A stretch of DNA of 35,151 nucleotides from Bacteroidota bacterium (lineage in GTDB: Bacteria > Bacteroidota > Bacteroidia > Palsa-948), in the NCBI GenBank assembly GCA_003164895.1, contig PLUL01000013.1, forward strand, positions 1-35,151, written 5' to 3'. A program made the translations under genes and the position numbers. Under the pieces are notes generated by a model. It was given only the letters and a program-made list of their open reading frames with translations, was not told the DNA's origin and searched no databases. Below are positions 7,442 to 16,361 of the stretch, piece by piece; position 1 is the stretch's first letter, and every line of letters begins with the position of its first letter.

Positions 7442-8785
7442 TTAAAACAATTTGAAAATATCATTTCCAATTGCATAAACCATCAACGAGATAAGCAAAA
7501 ACATTCCAAGGTATTGAGCATATTCTAAAAATTTATCGCTTGGCTTTTTACCGGTGATTACCTCGTACAATAAAAATAAAACATGTCCTCCATCAAGAGC
7601 GGGAATCGGCAGAATATTCATGAACGCAAGCACGATAGAAAGTATGGCTGTGAGTTCCCAAAACGGTTCCCATTCCCATTGAGCAGGAAATAAATTTCCA
7701 ATAGAAATAAAACTTCCAACTCCTTTGTATGCGCCTGTTTTGAAATTGAAAATAAGTTTGAACTGATGAATATAATCAACGAGTTTGTCTCCAGCTTTTC
7801 GAATGCCGGCAGGAAAAGATTCAAAAAAACCATACTTGGTTACGCTGAAATCATATACGCCAGATTCTCGCAAAGATTTTAGATCCACCATAGCAGGATA
7901 AACACCAATTTTTCCAGAAGAATCAACTTGAATCGGAATATTCATTGTTTCGCTTCCGCGTTTTACTTTCAGGTTGATTGTTTGATTTTTAAATAAAGGA
8001 ATTAAAGTTGTATATTCATCAAAATATTTCAAGGTCGAATCATTTAGTCCAATTACTTGATCTTTAATTTTTAGCCCAGCTTTTTCAGCAGTAGAATGAT
8101 CTGCAAATTTACCTACATAATAAGGAATACGCGGATAAAGAAAAGGAACATGTTTTCCTTTTTGATCAATAATTTGTTCAATAAAGTTTTTTGGAATCGG
8201 AAGGTCGATTTTTTTTCCCTTGCGTTCTATTTGCATGGAAGTTGCGTACATCATTTCCGGAATAACATCCTGAAACTTTTCTACCTTTTTATTATCAACC
8301 GAAAGGATTTTATCTCCATTCTGAAATCCGATTTGAGTTGCCAGAGAATCAACGCACCAGATTCCATCCTTCATGTTAGCGGTTGGCAAATATTTTTCTC
8401 CGAATACAAACAACAGCATGGCGTAAATGCACATAGCGAGAATCAAATTCATCGTAACTCCTGCCACCATCACGATCAACCGTTGCCATGCCGGTTTTGC
8501 GCGAAACTCCCATGGCTGTGCAGGTTGTTTCATCTGCTCTTTGTCCATGCTTTCGTCAATCATTCCTGATATTTTCACATAACCTCCAAGCGGAATCCAG
8601 CCGATTCCGTATTCGGTGTCGCCTCTTTTTATTTTGAAAAGAGAAATCCATGGGTCAAAAAAAAGATAGAATTTTTCCACGCGCATCTTAAACCATTTTG
8701 CAGTTGCAAAATGTCCAAGCTCGTGCAGCAGAACAAGAATTGACAGCGATAAAATTAGTTGTGCAGCTTTAATTAATATTTCCAT
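7442..8785 (-). CDS. rseP: Site-2 intramembrane zinc protease RseP
   Basis: This 447-residue protein is a member of peptidase family M50. The first membrane helix carries the zinc motif HELGH (H21, E22, H25). The third ligand lies in the C-terminal motif MNILPIPALDGGHVLF, also in a membrane helix. Between them are periplasmic PDZ-like segments (about 130-290), including NGDKILSVDNKKV and AGLKIKDQVIGLND. RseP cleaves membrane-spanning anti-sigma factors and leftover signal peptides within the membrane. Length and topology are normal. It is 81 bases downstream of dxr, a common pairing, and 15 bases upstream of a TlpA-like lipoprotein. An ECF sigma factor lies at 1488, but no anti-sigma substrate is visible in the window. 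Confidence 0.95.
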   Translation of the reverse strand: MEILIKAAQLILSLSILVLLHELGHFATAKWFKMRVEKFYLFFDPWISLFKIKRGDTEYGIGWIPLGGYVKISGMIDESMDKEQMKQPAQPWEFRAKPAWQRLIVMVAGVTMNLILAMCIYAMLLFVFGEKYLPTANMKDGIWCVDSLATQIGFQNGDKILSVDNKKVEKFQDVIPEMMYATSMQIERKGKKIDLPIPKNFIEQIIDQKGKHVPFLYPRIPYYVGKFADHSTAEKAGLKIKDQVIGLNDSTLKYFDEYTTLIPLFKNQTINLKVKRGSETMNIPIQVDSSGKIGVYPAMVDLKSLRESGVYDFSVTKYGFFESFPAGIRKAGDKLVDYIHQFKLIFNFKTGAYKGVGSFISIGNLFPAQWEWEPFWELTAILSIVLAFMNILPIPALDGGHVLFLLYEVITGKKPSDKFLEYAQYLGMFLLISLMVYAIGNDIFKLF

Positions 8786-8866
8786 AAAGGATGTAGGATA
8801 TTCAAAGTATTATAATTTACGACTTTTTGAGACGGCAAAAGTAGGATAAAATTTAAGATTTAATTT

Positions 8867-10024
8867 TTAATAAAGAGTCGTTGCGATTTTTCTTGCTTCT
8901 GCATCTGACTTTACATAATCTTCATACGAAGGTTTTTGGATGAAAGAAACTTTCTCCATTGTCTTTTCAATTACTTCGGAAATTTTTAGAAATGAAATTT
9001 TATCGGTGAGAAAAGCAGTTACAGCGATTTCGTTCGCTGCATTTAATACACAAGCTGCGTTACCTCCTTTATTCATCGCTTCAAATCCAAGAGACAAACA
9101 ACGAAAAGTTTCGGTATCGGGTTTTTCGAATGACAAGTTTGGATAATCAAGAAAGTTGAAACGCTTAAAATCAGAAGTCAAGCGATTCGGAAAACTTAAT
9201 GCATATTGAATCGGCAGCCGCATATCGGGTAAACCCATTTGCGCTTTCATGCTGCCGTCTTTAAATTGCACGACGGAATGAATAATGCTTTGCGGATGAA
9301 CGATGACTTCGATTTGTTCCGGCTTGAGATGAAATAACCATTTAGCTTCAATCACTTCAAGCCCTTTGTTCATCAGTGTAGCGGAATCAATCGTAATTTT
9401 TGCGCCCATTTCCCAGTTGGGATGTTTGAGCGCCTGTTCTTTTTTCACAGAAGCCAAAAAGTTTTTGTCTTTTCCACGAAATGGTCCGCCCGATGCTGTG
9501 AGGTAAATTTTTTCTATCGGATTTTGCCATTCTCCTGCCATGCACTGAAAAATTGCCGAGTGCTCCGAATCAATAGGATAAATATTCACGCCATTTTCTT
9601 TTGCAAGCGAAGTGACCAGATCTCCGGCAACGACCAGCGTTTCTTTATTCGCCAGCGCAATTTGCTTTTTTGCTTTGATGGCTGAAATGGTTGAAGCAAG
9701 TCCGGCATAGCCGACAATTGCCGTGAGGACAATGTCAATACTTTCCATTTGCACCACCTGCTCGATGGATTTATTTCCGGCAAAAACTTTTATATCGTGT
9801 TTTCCGAGCGCGTCTTTTACCGTTTGATATTTTTTTTCATCGGCAATTACAACACAGTTTGGTTTGAATTCAATGGCTTGTTTGATGAGCAAATCTGCAT
9901 TTCCATTTGCGGTGAGTACTTCAACAACAAAATCTTTTGGATGCGCCCTGATAACTTCGAGCGCCTGCGTGCCGATGGAACCGGTGCTGCCGAGAATTGC
10001 AATATGTTTTTGTTTAACGCTCAA
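8867..10024 (-). CDS. dxr: 1-deoxy-D-xylulose 5-phosphate reductoisomerase
   Basis: This 385-residue enzyme catalyses the committed step of the MEP pathway, converting DXP to methylerythritol 4-phosphate with NADPH. The nucleotide-binding loop is ILGSTGSIGTQ (G12-G18). ANKETLVVAG, the metal ligands in DSEHSAIFQ (D152, E154), ASGGPFRG and HPQSIIHSVVQFKDGS are all present, and NKGLEVIEAKWLF holds the other substrate and metal contacts. Length is normal and no key residue is missing. It lies between rsmG (51 bases upstream) and rseP (81 bases downstream) on the minus strand and is probably transcribed with both. Confidence 0.97.
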   Translation of the reverse strand: MSVKQKHIAILGSTGSIGTQALEVIRAHPKDFVVEVLTANGNADLLIKQAIEFKPNCVVIADEKKYQTVKDALGKHDIKVFAGNKSIEQVVQMESIDIVLTAIVGYAGLASTISAIKAKKQIALANKETLVVAGDLVTSLAKENGVNIYPIDSEHSAIFQCMAGEWQNPIEKIYLTASGGPFRGKDKNFLASVKKEQALKHPNWEMGAKITIDSATLMNKGLEVIEAKWLFHLKPEQIEVIVHPQSIIHSVVQFKDGSMKAQMGLPDMRLPIQYALSFPNRLTSDFKRFNFLDYPNLSFEKPDTETFRCLSLGFEAMNKGGNAACVLNAANEIAVTAFLTDKISFLKISEVIEKTMEKVSFIQKPSYEDYVKSDAEARKIATTLY

Positions 10025-10075
10025 GGTTGAAAATTGAAGAGTAAAAGTACGTTTTTAAACTCATCCAATTCTGGT

Positions 10076-10684
10076 TCAAATTGCAGGAATAAAAACTATT
10101 TTTTTGGTTTCAAAAAAATCTTCGGAGAAATAAATTTTGAGTTCAAAAGATTTATTTCCTAAATCGCCTTCTCCGCGCAAATAAAGAGTTCCATTTGGTA
10201 GTTCGTTAAAATTCTCTGGAAGGAATTTATTCTTCACCCATTTTTGAAATTCAGGAAGGTCGGTAACGGCACGACTCACCACAAAATGGAATTTTTCTTT
10301 TAACTCTTCAGCACGAACTTGCTCCGCTTTCACATTTTTTAATCCTAAACTTTCCGCCACCGCATTCACCACTTTAATTTTTTTTCCGACGGAATCCACT
10401 AAATGAAATTCGCACTCAGGGAATAAAATTGCTAAAGGAATTCCCGGAAAACCTCCGCCGGTTCCCACATCTAAAATTTTAGTCTTCGGTTTAAATGAAA
10501 TCATTTTGGCGATGCCGAGAGAATGTAACACATGTCGCTCGTAAAAATTATCTATATCTTTTCGGGAGATGACATTAATCTTTGAGTTCCAGTCAGCATA
10601 TAATTCTCCAAGCAGCGCAAATTGCTCTTTTTGCTCTTTTGAAAGATTCGGAAAATATTTAAAAATGATTTGTGTGCTATCCAT
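10076..10684 (-). CDS. rsmG: 16S rRNA (guanine-527-N7)-methyltransferase
   Basis: This 202-residue protein is close to the usual RsmG length. It uses S-adenosylmethionine to methylate G527 of 16S rRNA, near the streptomycin site. The SAM-binding motif is ILDVGTGGGFPGIPLAILFP. Also visible are NVISRKDIDNFYERHVLHSL near the N-terminus, HLVDSVGKKIKVV and VVSRAVTDLPEF. It is the first gene of the minus-strand run towards dxr and diverges from the T9SS gene at 10833, with 148 bases between them. No recognisable promoter was found for it. Confidence 0.95.
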   Translation of the reverse strand: MDSTQIIFKYFPNLSKEQKEQFALLGELYADWNSKINVISRKDIDNFYERHVLHSLGIAKMISFKPKTKILDVGTGGGFPGIPLAILFPECEFHLVDSVGKKIKVVNAVAESLGLKNVKAEQVRAEELKEKFHFVVSRAVTDLPEFQKWVKNKFLPENFNELPNGTLYLRGEGDLGNKSFELKIYFSEDFFETKKIVFIPAI

Positions 10685-10832
10685 AAATTAAGGATAAAGA
10701 TAATCCGCAAACCTATAATTATTTTTCAATTCAATAAAAAGAGACAGTTACTTGAAAATAAAATTTGTGGGACAAAAAAAATGTTGTTACTTTACGATAC
10801 TATTTGAAACCAAACAACCAAAAACAATTCCC

Positions 10833-11747
10833 ATGAAAAAAATCTTTACGCTAATTTCAATACTGTCGGTTTCCATCACAGGGCTTTGGGCGCAATGTGT
10901 TTGTACTCCCAATCCCGGATTCGAAAGTTGGACTCACACTTCTACTATCTTGGCTACTTATGATACTCCTGATAATTGGAATTGCGCAAATTCTTCTACT
11001 GGAAGTACAGGTGTTATAACTGTTCTAAAAGCAACTTCTGCTCATAGCGGATCTTTTGCGGCAGAACTGATTACAAAACAAATCCCTGCACCTTTCAGCC
11101 AATTAGTACCTGGTATGATAACTACCGGCACGATAAATACAACTTCGCAAACTATTACGGGTGGAATTGCGTACTCATTAAGACCCGATAGCATTACTGG
11201 ATGGTACAAGTACACACCTCAGGGAGGAGAGAATGGAATAATTCAATTTATCTTATTTGGTTCGGCAGCAAACAACACAGATACTGTTGCTATCGCAACT
11301 TTCATTACACCTACGACAACAGTTGGCACTTACACACGATTTTCAACTCAATTAGTTTATCGTTCAGCAAATACTGTTGCAAATTCAATGTGGATTATAG
11401 CTTCAAGTAAAAATGACGGACTTGCTTCAAGTGTTGGAAGCACTCTTTATGTGGATGATCTAGGATTGGTTATTAATCCAGCATCCGGTGTGATAGAACA
11501 AAATATGTCTGAAATATCAGTTGGACCTAATCCTGCTACAGATCATTTTGAAATAAAAAATCCACTAAATACTAACGTCATATTTATTTTATATGATGTA
11601 ACAGGGCGTAAAGTTGCAGAAGAAAAAATCGGAAAAACTACAAATATTATTAGCGTAAATTCATTTCCAAATGGTATATATAGTTATGCTTTAACGGATG
11701 AAAGTTACAAAGCAATTAAAGGCGGAAAGCTTATAATAAAAAAATAA
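10833..11747 (+). CDS. T9SS cargo protein with PCMD-like domain
   Basis: This 304-residue protein is read from ATG 10833, which gives a signal peptide MKKIFTLISILSVSITGLWAQ; an in-frame TTG at 10752 would add 27 unsuitable residues. The mature part begins CVCTPNPGFESW and contains YDTPDNWNC, AHSGSFAAEL, SLRPDSITGWYKYTPQGGENG and STLYVDDLGL. These resemble the putative carbohydrate metabolism (PCMD) domain of secreted Bacteroidota proteins, a jelly-roll type fold. Residues about 225-304 are a T9SS type A sorting domain (VGPNPATDHFEI ... LYDVTGRKV ... NGIYSYALTDE ... GGKLIIKK). It is therefore predicted to be exported to the surface; the ligand is unknown. A strong terminator follows. Confidence 0.87.
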   Translation: MKKIFTLISILSVSITGLWAQCVCTPNPGFESWTHTSTILATYDTPDNWNCANSSTGSTGVITVLKATSAHSGSFAAELITKQIPAPFSQLVPGMITTGTINTTSQTITGGIAYSLRPDSITGWYKYTPQGGENGIIQFILFGSAANNTDTVAIATFITPTTTVGTYTRFSTQLVYRSANTVANSMWIIASSKNDGLASSVGSTLYVDDLGLVINPASGVIEQNMSEISVGPNPATDHFEIKNPLNTNVIFILYDVTGRKVAEEKIGKTTNIISVNSFPNGIYSYALTDESYKAIKGGKLIIKK

Positions 11748-11760
11748 ATCTTTAAATTTA

Positions 11761-11801
11761 AATCAGCTTGTTCAAAAGAAAAATTGAACAAGCTGATTTT
11801 T
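11761..11801 (+). terminator. Rho-independent terminator after the PCMD-like T9SS gene
   Basis: A perfect 15-base inverted repeat, AATCAGCTTGTTCAA (11761-11775) and its complement (11784-11798), encloses an 8-base A-rich loop. It is followed by T residues. It starts 13 bases after the stop codon and separates the T9SS gene from the TonB receptor gene. Confidence 0.85.
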
Positions 11802-11841
11802 GCTATTTGTTGTATCTGTACTTTTTTACCAACGAACCCCC

Positions 11842-14247
11842 ATGAGATTTAAAAAAAATATTTTTTTATCCTTATCTATTTTCTTAGCAATAACTTCTGG
11901 CACACTTCATGCACAAAAATTTGGAATTATTAAGGGCGTTGTAACAGACATCTCGGATAAAGAAGCTATCGCTGGCGCACATATTTATGATCCTAAAGAT
12001 AGAACCCATGGAGTTACTACAGATATTAATGGAAATTATCAGTTGCGACTTAGTCCTGAAAAACATTCTATTGTCTGCTCCTTTATCAGCATGAAAACAG
12101 ATAGCATTAATGTTGTGATTGATTCTTTAAAACCGATTGAGCACAATTTTGTTTTAGAATCTGCCTCCACACAATTAGAAACCATGGTGGTTTCTGCCGG
12201 AAAATACGAACGTAAACTCGAAGAAATAACGGTTTCAATGGAAGTTATAAAACCGGCTTTAATAGAAAATAAAAATTCTTCTAATATAAAAGGAGTTTTA
12301 GAACAAGTTCCAGGATTAAATATTTTGGATGGTGAACCTCAGATTCGTGGCGGAAGCGGATTTGATTTTGGTGTTGGAAGTAGAGTGGCGATCTTGATCG
12401 ATGGATTACCTGCTTTATCGGGCGATGGTAGCGCACTTCCTTGGAATTTTATTCCGCTTGAAAATGTTGAGCAGATTGAAGTGATCAAAGGAGCTTCTTC
12501 AGTGACGTATGGTTCTTCTGCATTAAGCGGCAGTGTGAATGTCCGTACGGCTTATGCAAAAGATGAACCCATCACTAAAGTGGCACTATCCTCTGGTTTT
12601 TATGATGCTCCTCACATTGAAAATTCAAAGTGGTGGAAGGGAGCGGCAAACTTTTCTAATGTAAGTGTGATGCATGCACAGAAATTTGGACAGCTAGATC
12701 TGGTCATTAGTGCTATGGCAATTTACGATCATGGTTTTATAGGTCCTCCAGGCTATAATCCAAACATCATTGATACGACCATAAAAAACAATCAAGTTGG
12801 TGAGCGCACCGCACGTTTTAATTTCAATTTGCGTTATCGCCCGAAGAAGATTCCGCAATTAAATTACGGGATCAATGGAAATTTCATGAGATCAACAAAT
12901 AATATGTCGTTGATCTGGAATAATGACTCGTCTGGACTTTACAGAGCATATCCGTTTACCATGACCTTGCAGCAACAAACAATATTTTACCTAGATCCTT
13001 TCATAAATTTTTATTCAACCAATGGATTGATCCAAAGTTTGCGCACGCGTTATTTATATACCAAGGATGAAGCCACCAATAGTGCAACCTCTGCAACGGA
13101 TCTATCCACGGAAACAAGTATGGCGTATGCGGAATACCAGATATCAAAGCAAATAAATGAAGGGTTGAATATTACTGGAGGATTAATAGAGAATCAAACG
13201 TTTTCTCATTCCGGGTTGGCTTTTCAGGGTGTTGTTCCCAATAATCATCTTCAGAATTATGCCGGCTACGCACAAGTTGATAAAAAATTATGGAGTGTAT
13301 TGAATCTATCTTTGGGAGTCAGGGATGAGTTATTTAAAATGAACAATGATAAGATTGCTGGCAAACCAATTTTCCGTTCAGGAATAAATTTAAAATTAGC
13401 GAAGGCAACATTTTTACGCTGTTCGTTCGGGCAGGGATATCGTTACCCATCCATCAAAGAAAAATTTATTCATTCAGACATAGGCGGGCTTCCCATCTTT
13501 CCAAATCCTCAGTTGCAGGCTGAATCCAGTTGGAATGCAGAAATTGGGTTTAAACAAGGATTTAAAATAAATAATTTTATAGGATCTATTGATGCAGCGG
13601 CATTCTGGCAGGAGTATCAAAATACAATTGAAATCACCTATGGCGCTTGGGATAAAGAAAAAGATAAGTTCGGGAATGACAGTTTATCCACTGGTTTCAA
13701 ATATTTAAATACAGGTTCTACACGCGTGCGCGGTTTTGAATTGTCACTGCCTGCCTCTGGGAAAATCTCAAAAAATTTAAAAGTTGAAGTTTTGGCGGAT
13801 TATACTTACGTGCTGCCTCAGGCAATCAATCCTTCACAGGTTTATGCAGTTGATAGCAATAAATTTTCAATGTCTTATAATACTACCAGTACAAACACAG
13901 CAAATAATATTTTAAAATACAGATTTCAGCATATTGCAAAAACAGATTTACAGTTCACTTACAAGAAATATTTCATTGGTGGAGATTGGCGCTACTATAG
14001 TTTTATGGAAAATATTGACGAAATATTTTATCTCCTAGAGCCTCTTGCTCATTATGGAATTCAACAGTACAGAGAAAAAAATAATAAAGCCACTAACATA
14101 TTTGATGTGAGAGTTGGGATGGATATCACCAAAAAATTCAAAGTGGCTTTCGTGGTTAATAATATAGCTAATATAAGTTATTCATTGCGTCCGCTTAAAA
14201 TTGAACCTCAGCGCACATTTGCGTTGCGGCTTTCGGCACAATTTTAA
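11842..14247 (+). CDS. TonB-dependent outer-membrane receptor
   Basis: This 801-residue protein is read from ATG 11842, which gives a signal peptide ending GTLHAQ; an in-frame upstream start at 11800 overlaps the terminator and is rejected. The domains are a carboxypeptidase-regulatory-like repeat (about 29-105, IKGVVTDISDKEAIAGAHIYD), a plug (about 120-235, with LEQVPGLNILDGEPQIRGGSGF, ILIDGLPAL and VEVIKGASSVTYGSSALSG-like sequence) and a barrel ending ALRLSAQF. Such receptors import chelates, vitamins or oligosaccharides using TonB-ExbBD energy. No SusD partner is adjacent, so a siderophore, metal or cobamide substrate is more likely than a glycan (inference). No cobalamin riboswitch or Fur-like site was recognised upstream. 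Confidence 0.92.
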   Translation: MRFKKNIFLSLSIFLAITSGTLHAQKFGIIKGVVTDISDKEAIAGAHIYDPKDRTHGVTTDINGNYQLRLSPEKHSIVCSFISMKTDSINVVIDSLKPIEHNFVLESASTQLETMVVSAGKYERKLEEITVSMEVIKPALIENKNSSNIKGVLEQVPGLNILDGEPQIRGGSGFDFGVGSRVAILIDGLPALSGDGSALPWNFIPLENVEQIEVIKGASSVTYGSSALSGSVNVRTAYAKDEPITKVALSSGFYDAPHIENSKWWKGAANFSNVSVMHAQKFGQLDLVISAMAIYDHGFIGPPGYNPNIIDTTIKNNQVGERTARFNFNLRYRPKKIPQLNYGINGNFMRSTNNMSLIWNNDSSGLYRAYPFTMTLQQQTIFYLDPFINFYSTNGLIQSLRTRYLYTKDEATNSATSATDLSTETSMAYAEYQISKQINEGLNITGGLIENQTFSHSGLAFQGVVPNNHLQNYAGYAQVDKKLWSVLNLSLGVRDELFKMNNDKIAGKPIFRSGINLKLAKATFLRCSFGQGYRYPSIKEKFIHSDIGGLPIFPNPQLQAESSWNAEIGFKQGFKINNFIGSIDAAAFWQEYQNTIEITYGAWDKEKDKFGNDSLSTGFKYLNTGSTRVRGFELSLPASGKISKNLKVEVLADYTYVLPQAINPSQVYAVDSNKFSMSYNTTSTNTANNILKYRFQHIAKTDLQFTYKKYFIGGDWRYYSFMENIDEIFYLLEPLAHYGIQQYREKNNKATNIFDVRVGMDITKKFKVAFVVNNIANISYSLRPLKIEPQRTFALRLSAQF

Positions 14248-14293
14248 ATTTATATTCCCGAATTAAAACCTGCAATTTTTTGATTGGGTTTTT

Positions 14294-14320
14294 CATTTGT
14301 GTCATTCGTATCATTTGTAT
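14294..14320. repeat. Three tandem 9-base units, CATTYGTRT
   Basis: CATTTGTGT, CATTCGTAT and CATTTGTAT follow each other without gaps in the space upstream of thiG. The same word, ATTCGTA or its complement, occurs near 4403-4420 (ATACGAAAAATACGAA) and at 7424-7432. I read it as a short dispersed repeat; it could also hold the thiG promoter, but no good TAnnTTTG is present. Confidence 0.45.
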
Positions 14321-14343
14321 ATTAGTCTGCTGAAATTTACACT

Positions 14344-15111
14344 ATGGGAAAACTAAAAATCGCTGACAAAATATTTTCTTCTCGTCTTTTCACTGGTACC
14401 GGTAAATTTGGTTCAAGCGCGATGATGGAAAAAGCGTTGCTTGCTTCCGGTTCAGAGTTGGTTACAGTTGCGCTCAAAAGAGTTGATATTAATAATGACA
14501 ACGATGATATTCTGAAACATCTTTCTCATTCTCAATTTAATCTGCTGCCGAACACTTCCGGAGTACGCAATGCAAAAGAAGCAGTGTTTGCTGCGCAGAT
14601 GGCGCGCGAAGCGCTGGAAACAAACTGGCTGAAATTGGAAATTCATCCTGACCCGAAATATCTTTTGCCCGATCCGATCGAAACATTGAAAGCTGCGGAA
14701 GAATTAGTGAAACTTGGTTTTGTGGTTCTTCCATATTGCAATGCCGATGCCGTTTTGTGCAAGCGACTGGAAGAGTCCGGTTGCGCTGCGGTAATGCCAC
14801 TCGGTTCTCCCATCGGCAGCAATAATGGTTTGCAGACAAAAGCAATGCTTGAAATAATTATTGAACAAAGTAATATTCCTGTAGTGGTGGATGCCGGAAT
14901 CGGTGCGCCTTCGCACGCTGCCGAAGCAATGGAAATGGGTGCCGATGCGGTGCTGGTGAATACCGCCATTGCTGTTGCAAACGATCCGGTGCAAATGGGA
15001 ATTGCGTTCAAACTTGCTGTGGAAGCAGGACGCATGGCATACGAAGCAAAACTTGGAGGAAGAAAAAAAATTGCGGAAGCAAGCAGTCCGCTCACAGCGT
15101 TTTTAGATTAA
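14344..15111 (+). CDS. thiG: Thiazole synthase
   Basis: This 255-residue protein is full length for ThiG. It condenses deoxyxylulose phosphate, dehydroglycine and ThiS-thiocarboxylate sulfur into the thiazole half of thiamine. The features are [21 protein letters not shown], the Schiff-base lysine in [10 protein letters not shown] (K97), [32 protein letters not shown] and the phosphate-binding [22 protein letters not shown]. The usual partners thiS, thiF, thiH or thiO, thiC and thiE are absent from the window, and no THI-box sequence was seen in the 96 bases upstream. It is followed after 9 bases by a metallo-hydrolase, probably in one transcript. Confidence 0.96.
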   Translation: MGKLKIADKIFSSRLFTGTGKFGSSAMMEKALLASGSELVTVALKRVDINNDNDDILKHLSHSQFNLLPNTSGVRNAKEAVFAAQMAREALETNWLKLEIHPDPKYLLPDPIETLKAAEELVKLGFVVLPYCNADAVLCKRLEESGCAAVMPLGSPIGSNNGLQTKAMLEIIIEQSNIPVVVDAGIGAPSHAAEAMEMGADAVLVNTAIAVANDPVQMGIAFKLAVEAGRMAYEAKLGGRKKIAEASSPLTAFLD

Positions 15112-15120
15112 AATTATTTT

Positions 15121-15759
15121 ATGATTCAGATACAAGGATTTACTTTCAATCCGTTTTCAGAAAACACATACGTTTTGTACGATGAAACCAAAGAGTGTGT
15201 CATCATCGATCCGGGTTGCTACGATAACAACGAACGGCAGGAACTTGCCGATTTCATCAAGAGCGAAGAATTGAAACCGGTGAAACTTCTGAATACGCAT
15301 TGTCATGTGGATCATGTGGTGGGAAATACATTTGTGGCAAAAAAATATAACATCGGATTGGAAATTCACAAGGAAGATCTGCAAATGCTTCATTCGCTGC
15401 CGCAGGTTTCTCATCTTTATGGGTTGAACACCGAAGAATCCGTTGAGCCGACAAATTTTTTGAACGAAGGCGACAAAATTAAATTTGGAAATTCCGAACT
15501 TGAAATCCTTTTCACTCCCGGACATTCTCCCGGAAGTATATGTTTTGTGAGCAAGGAAGATAAATTCATAATCGGAGGCGATGTTCTTTTTCACGGAAGC
15601 ATCGGCAGAACAGATCTGCCGGGTGGAGATCACGAAGGACTTATCAATAATATCAAGACAAAACTTTTTTCATTGGAGGATGATTTTGTTGTTTTCTCTG
15701 GACACGGAGAACAAACATCTATTGGTTTTGAAAAAAAACATAATCAGTTTTTGGTTTAA
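15121..15759 (+). CDS. Metallo-beta-lactamase-fold hydrolase, glyoxalase II-like
   Basis: This 212-residue protein carries the dinuclear metal motif THCHVDHVVGN (H60, H62, D64, H65), then the histidine in FTPGHSPGSICF, the bridging aspartate in IIGGDVLFHGSIGRTDLPGGD and the final histidine in FSGHGEQTSIGFE. This pattern and the compact length match the YcbL type of glyoxalase II-like enzymes, which hydrolyse thioesters such as S-lactoylglutathione or related substrates. Persulfide dioxygenases look similar, so the substrate is not fixed. The next gene encodes a protein resembling bacillithiol transferases, which makes a low-molecular-weight-thiol ester a reasonable guess (inference). It sits 9 bases after thiG and 14 before that gene. 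Confidence 0.88.
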   Translation: MIQIQGFTFNPFSENTYVLYDETKECVIIDPGCYDNNERQELADFIKSEELKPVKLLNTHCHVDHVVGNTFVAKKYNIGLEIHKEDLQMLHSLPQVSHLYGLNTEESVEPTNFLNEGDKIKFGNSELEILFTPGHSPGSICFVSKEDKFIIGGDVLFHGSIGRTDLPGGDHEGLINNIKTKLFSLEDDFVVFSGHGEQTSIGFEKKHNQFLV

Positions 15760-15773
15760 GAAAAAATAATTTT

Positions 15774-16316
15774 ATGGAAACCATTTCACTAGAACAACTC
15801 AGCTATCCAATCGGCAAATTTAATTTCAACGCAAATGCAGATGAAAAAGAAATAAAACATTGGATTTCAGAAATAGAAAAATTACCTGCACAGTTGAGAA
15901 ATGCAGTTAAGGGATTGAATGATTCGCAACTCAACATACCTTACCGCGATGGAGGATGGAATTTGAGGCAAGTGGTGCACCATGTTGCCGACAGCCACAT
16001 GCACGCCTACATCCGCACAAAACTTGCGCTTACAGAAAACAAACCCACCATCAAACCGTACGCAGAAAAACTTTGGGCTGAAATGGATGATTCAAAAAAT
16101 CTTCCGGTGGAAATTTCACTTTCACTTTTGGATTCGCTTCACATTCGCTGGGCGCACACGCTGAAAAAATTATCTGCCGACGAACTTAACAAAACCGTTT
16201 TTCATCCTGAAAGCAAACGTGAAATGTCCGTTAAATTTTTTCTCGCGCTTTATTCCTGGCACGGCAAGCATCACACGGCACACATCACTTCGCTGAGAGA
16301 AAGAATGAAGTGGTAA
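15774..16316 (+). CDS. YfiT/BstA-like DinB-superfamily metal-dependent protein
   Basis: This 180-residue protein closely resembles Bacillus YfiT, a putative metal-dependent hydrolase later linked to bacillithiol S-transferases. The motifs are SYPIGKF at the start, PYRDGGWNLRQVVHHVADSHMH and SWHGKHHTAHIT near the end. The likely metal ligands are a histidine of H69-H70 together with H166 and H170, in a four-helix DinB fold. In Firmicutes the family conjugates bacillithiol to electrophiles; many Bacteroidota also make bacillithiol, so a detoxification role is plausible but not shown. It follows the metallo-hydrolase after 14 bases. The metF gene after it has its own promoter. Confidence 0.85.
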   Translation: METISLEQLSYPIGKFNFNANADEKEIKHWISEIEKLPAQLRNAVKGLNDSQLNIPYRDGGWNLRQVVHHVADSHMHAYIRTKLALTENKPTIKPYAEKLWAEMDDSKNLPVEISLSLLDSLHIRWAHTLKKLSADELNKTVFHPESKREMSVKFFLALYSWHGKHHTAHITSLRERMKW

Positions 16317-16334
16317 ATCTTATCTGCATTTTTT

Positions 16335-16342
16335 TACCTTTG
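16335..16342 (+). promoter_or_regulatory. -7 box for metF
   Basis: TACCTTTG matches the TAnnTTTG consensus and is followed by C, as is common. It lies 19 bases before the metF ATG at 16362 and gives a leader of about 12-15 bases. Confidence 0.65.
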
Positions 16343-16361
16343 CCGTCCTTAATTCTTTGCA

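Noticed and set aside
10752-10832. A TTG start adding 27 residues to the PCMD-like T9SS protein
   Set aside because: The ATG at 10833 gives a clean signal peptide, while the extension is charged and cysteine-rich with no support.
14248-14343. TPP riboswitch before thiG
   Set aside because: The space is only 96 bases and lacks the CTGAGA core and the partner helix; it is filled mostly by 9-base repeats.
14643-15095. A 150-codon open frame antisense to thiG
   Set aside because: It is a shadow of thiG: the plus-strand protein has every ThiG motif, while the antisense translation is low-complexity Ala/Ser/Thr with no family resemblance.
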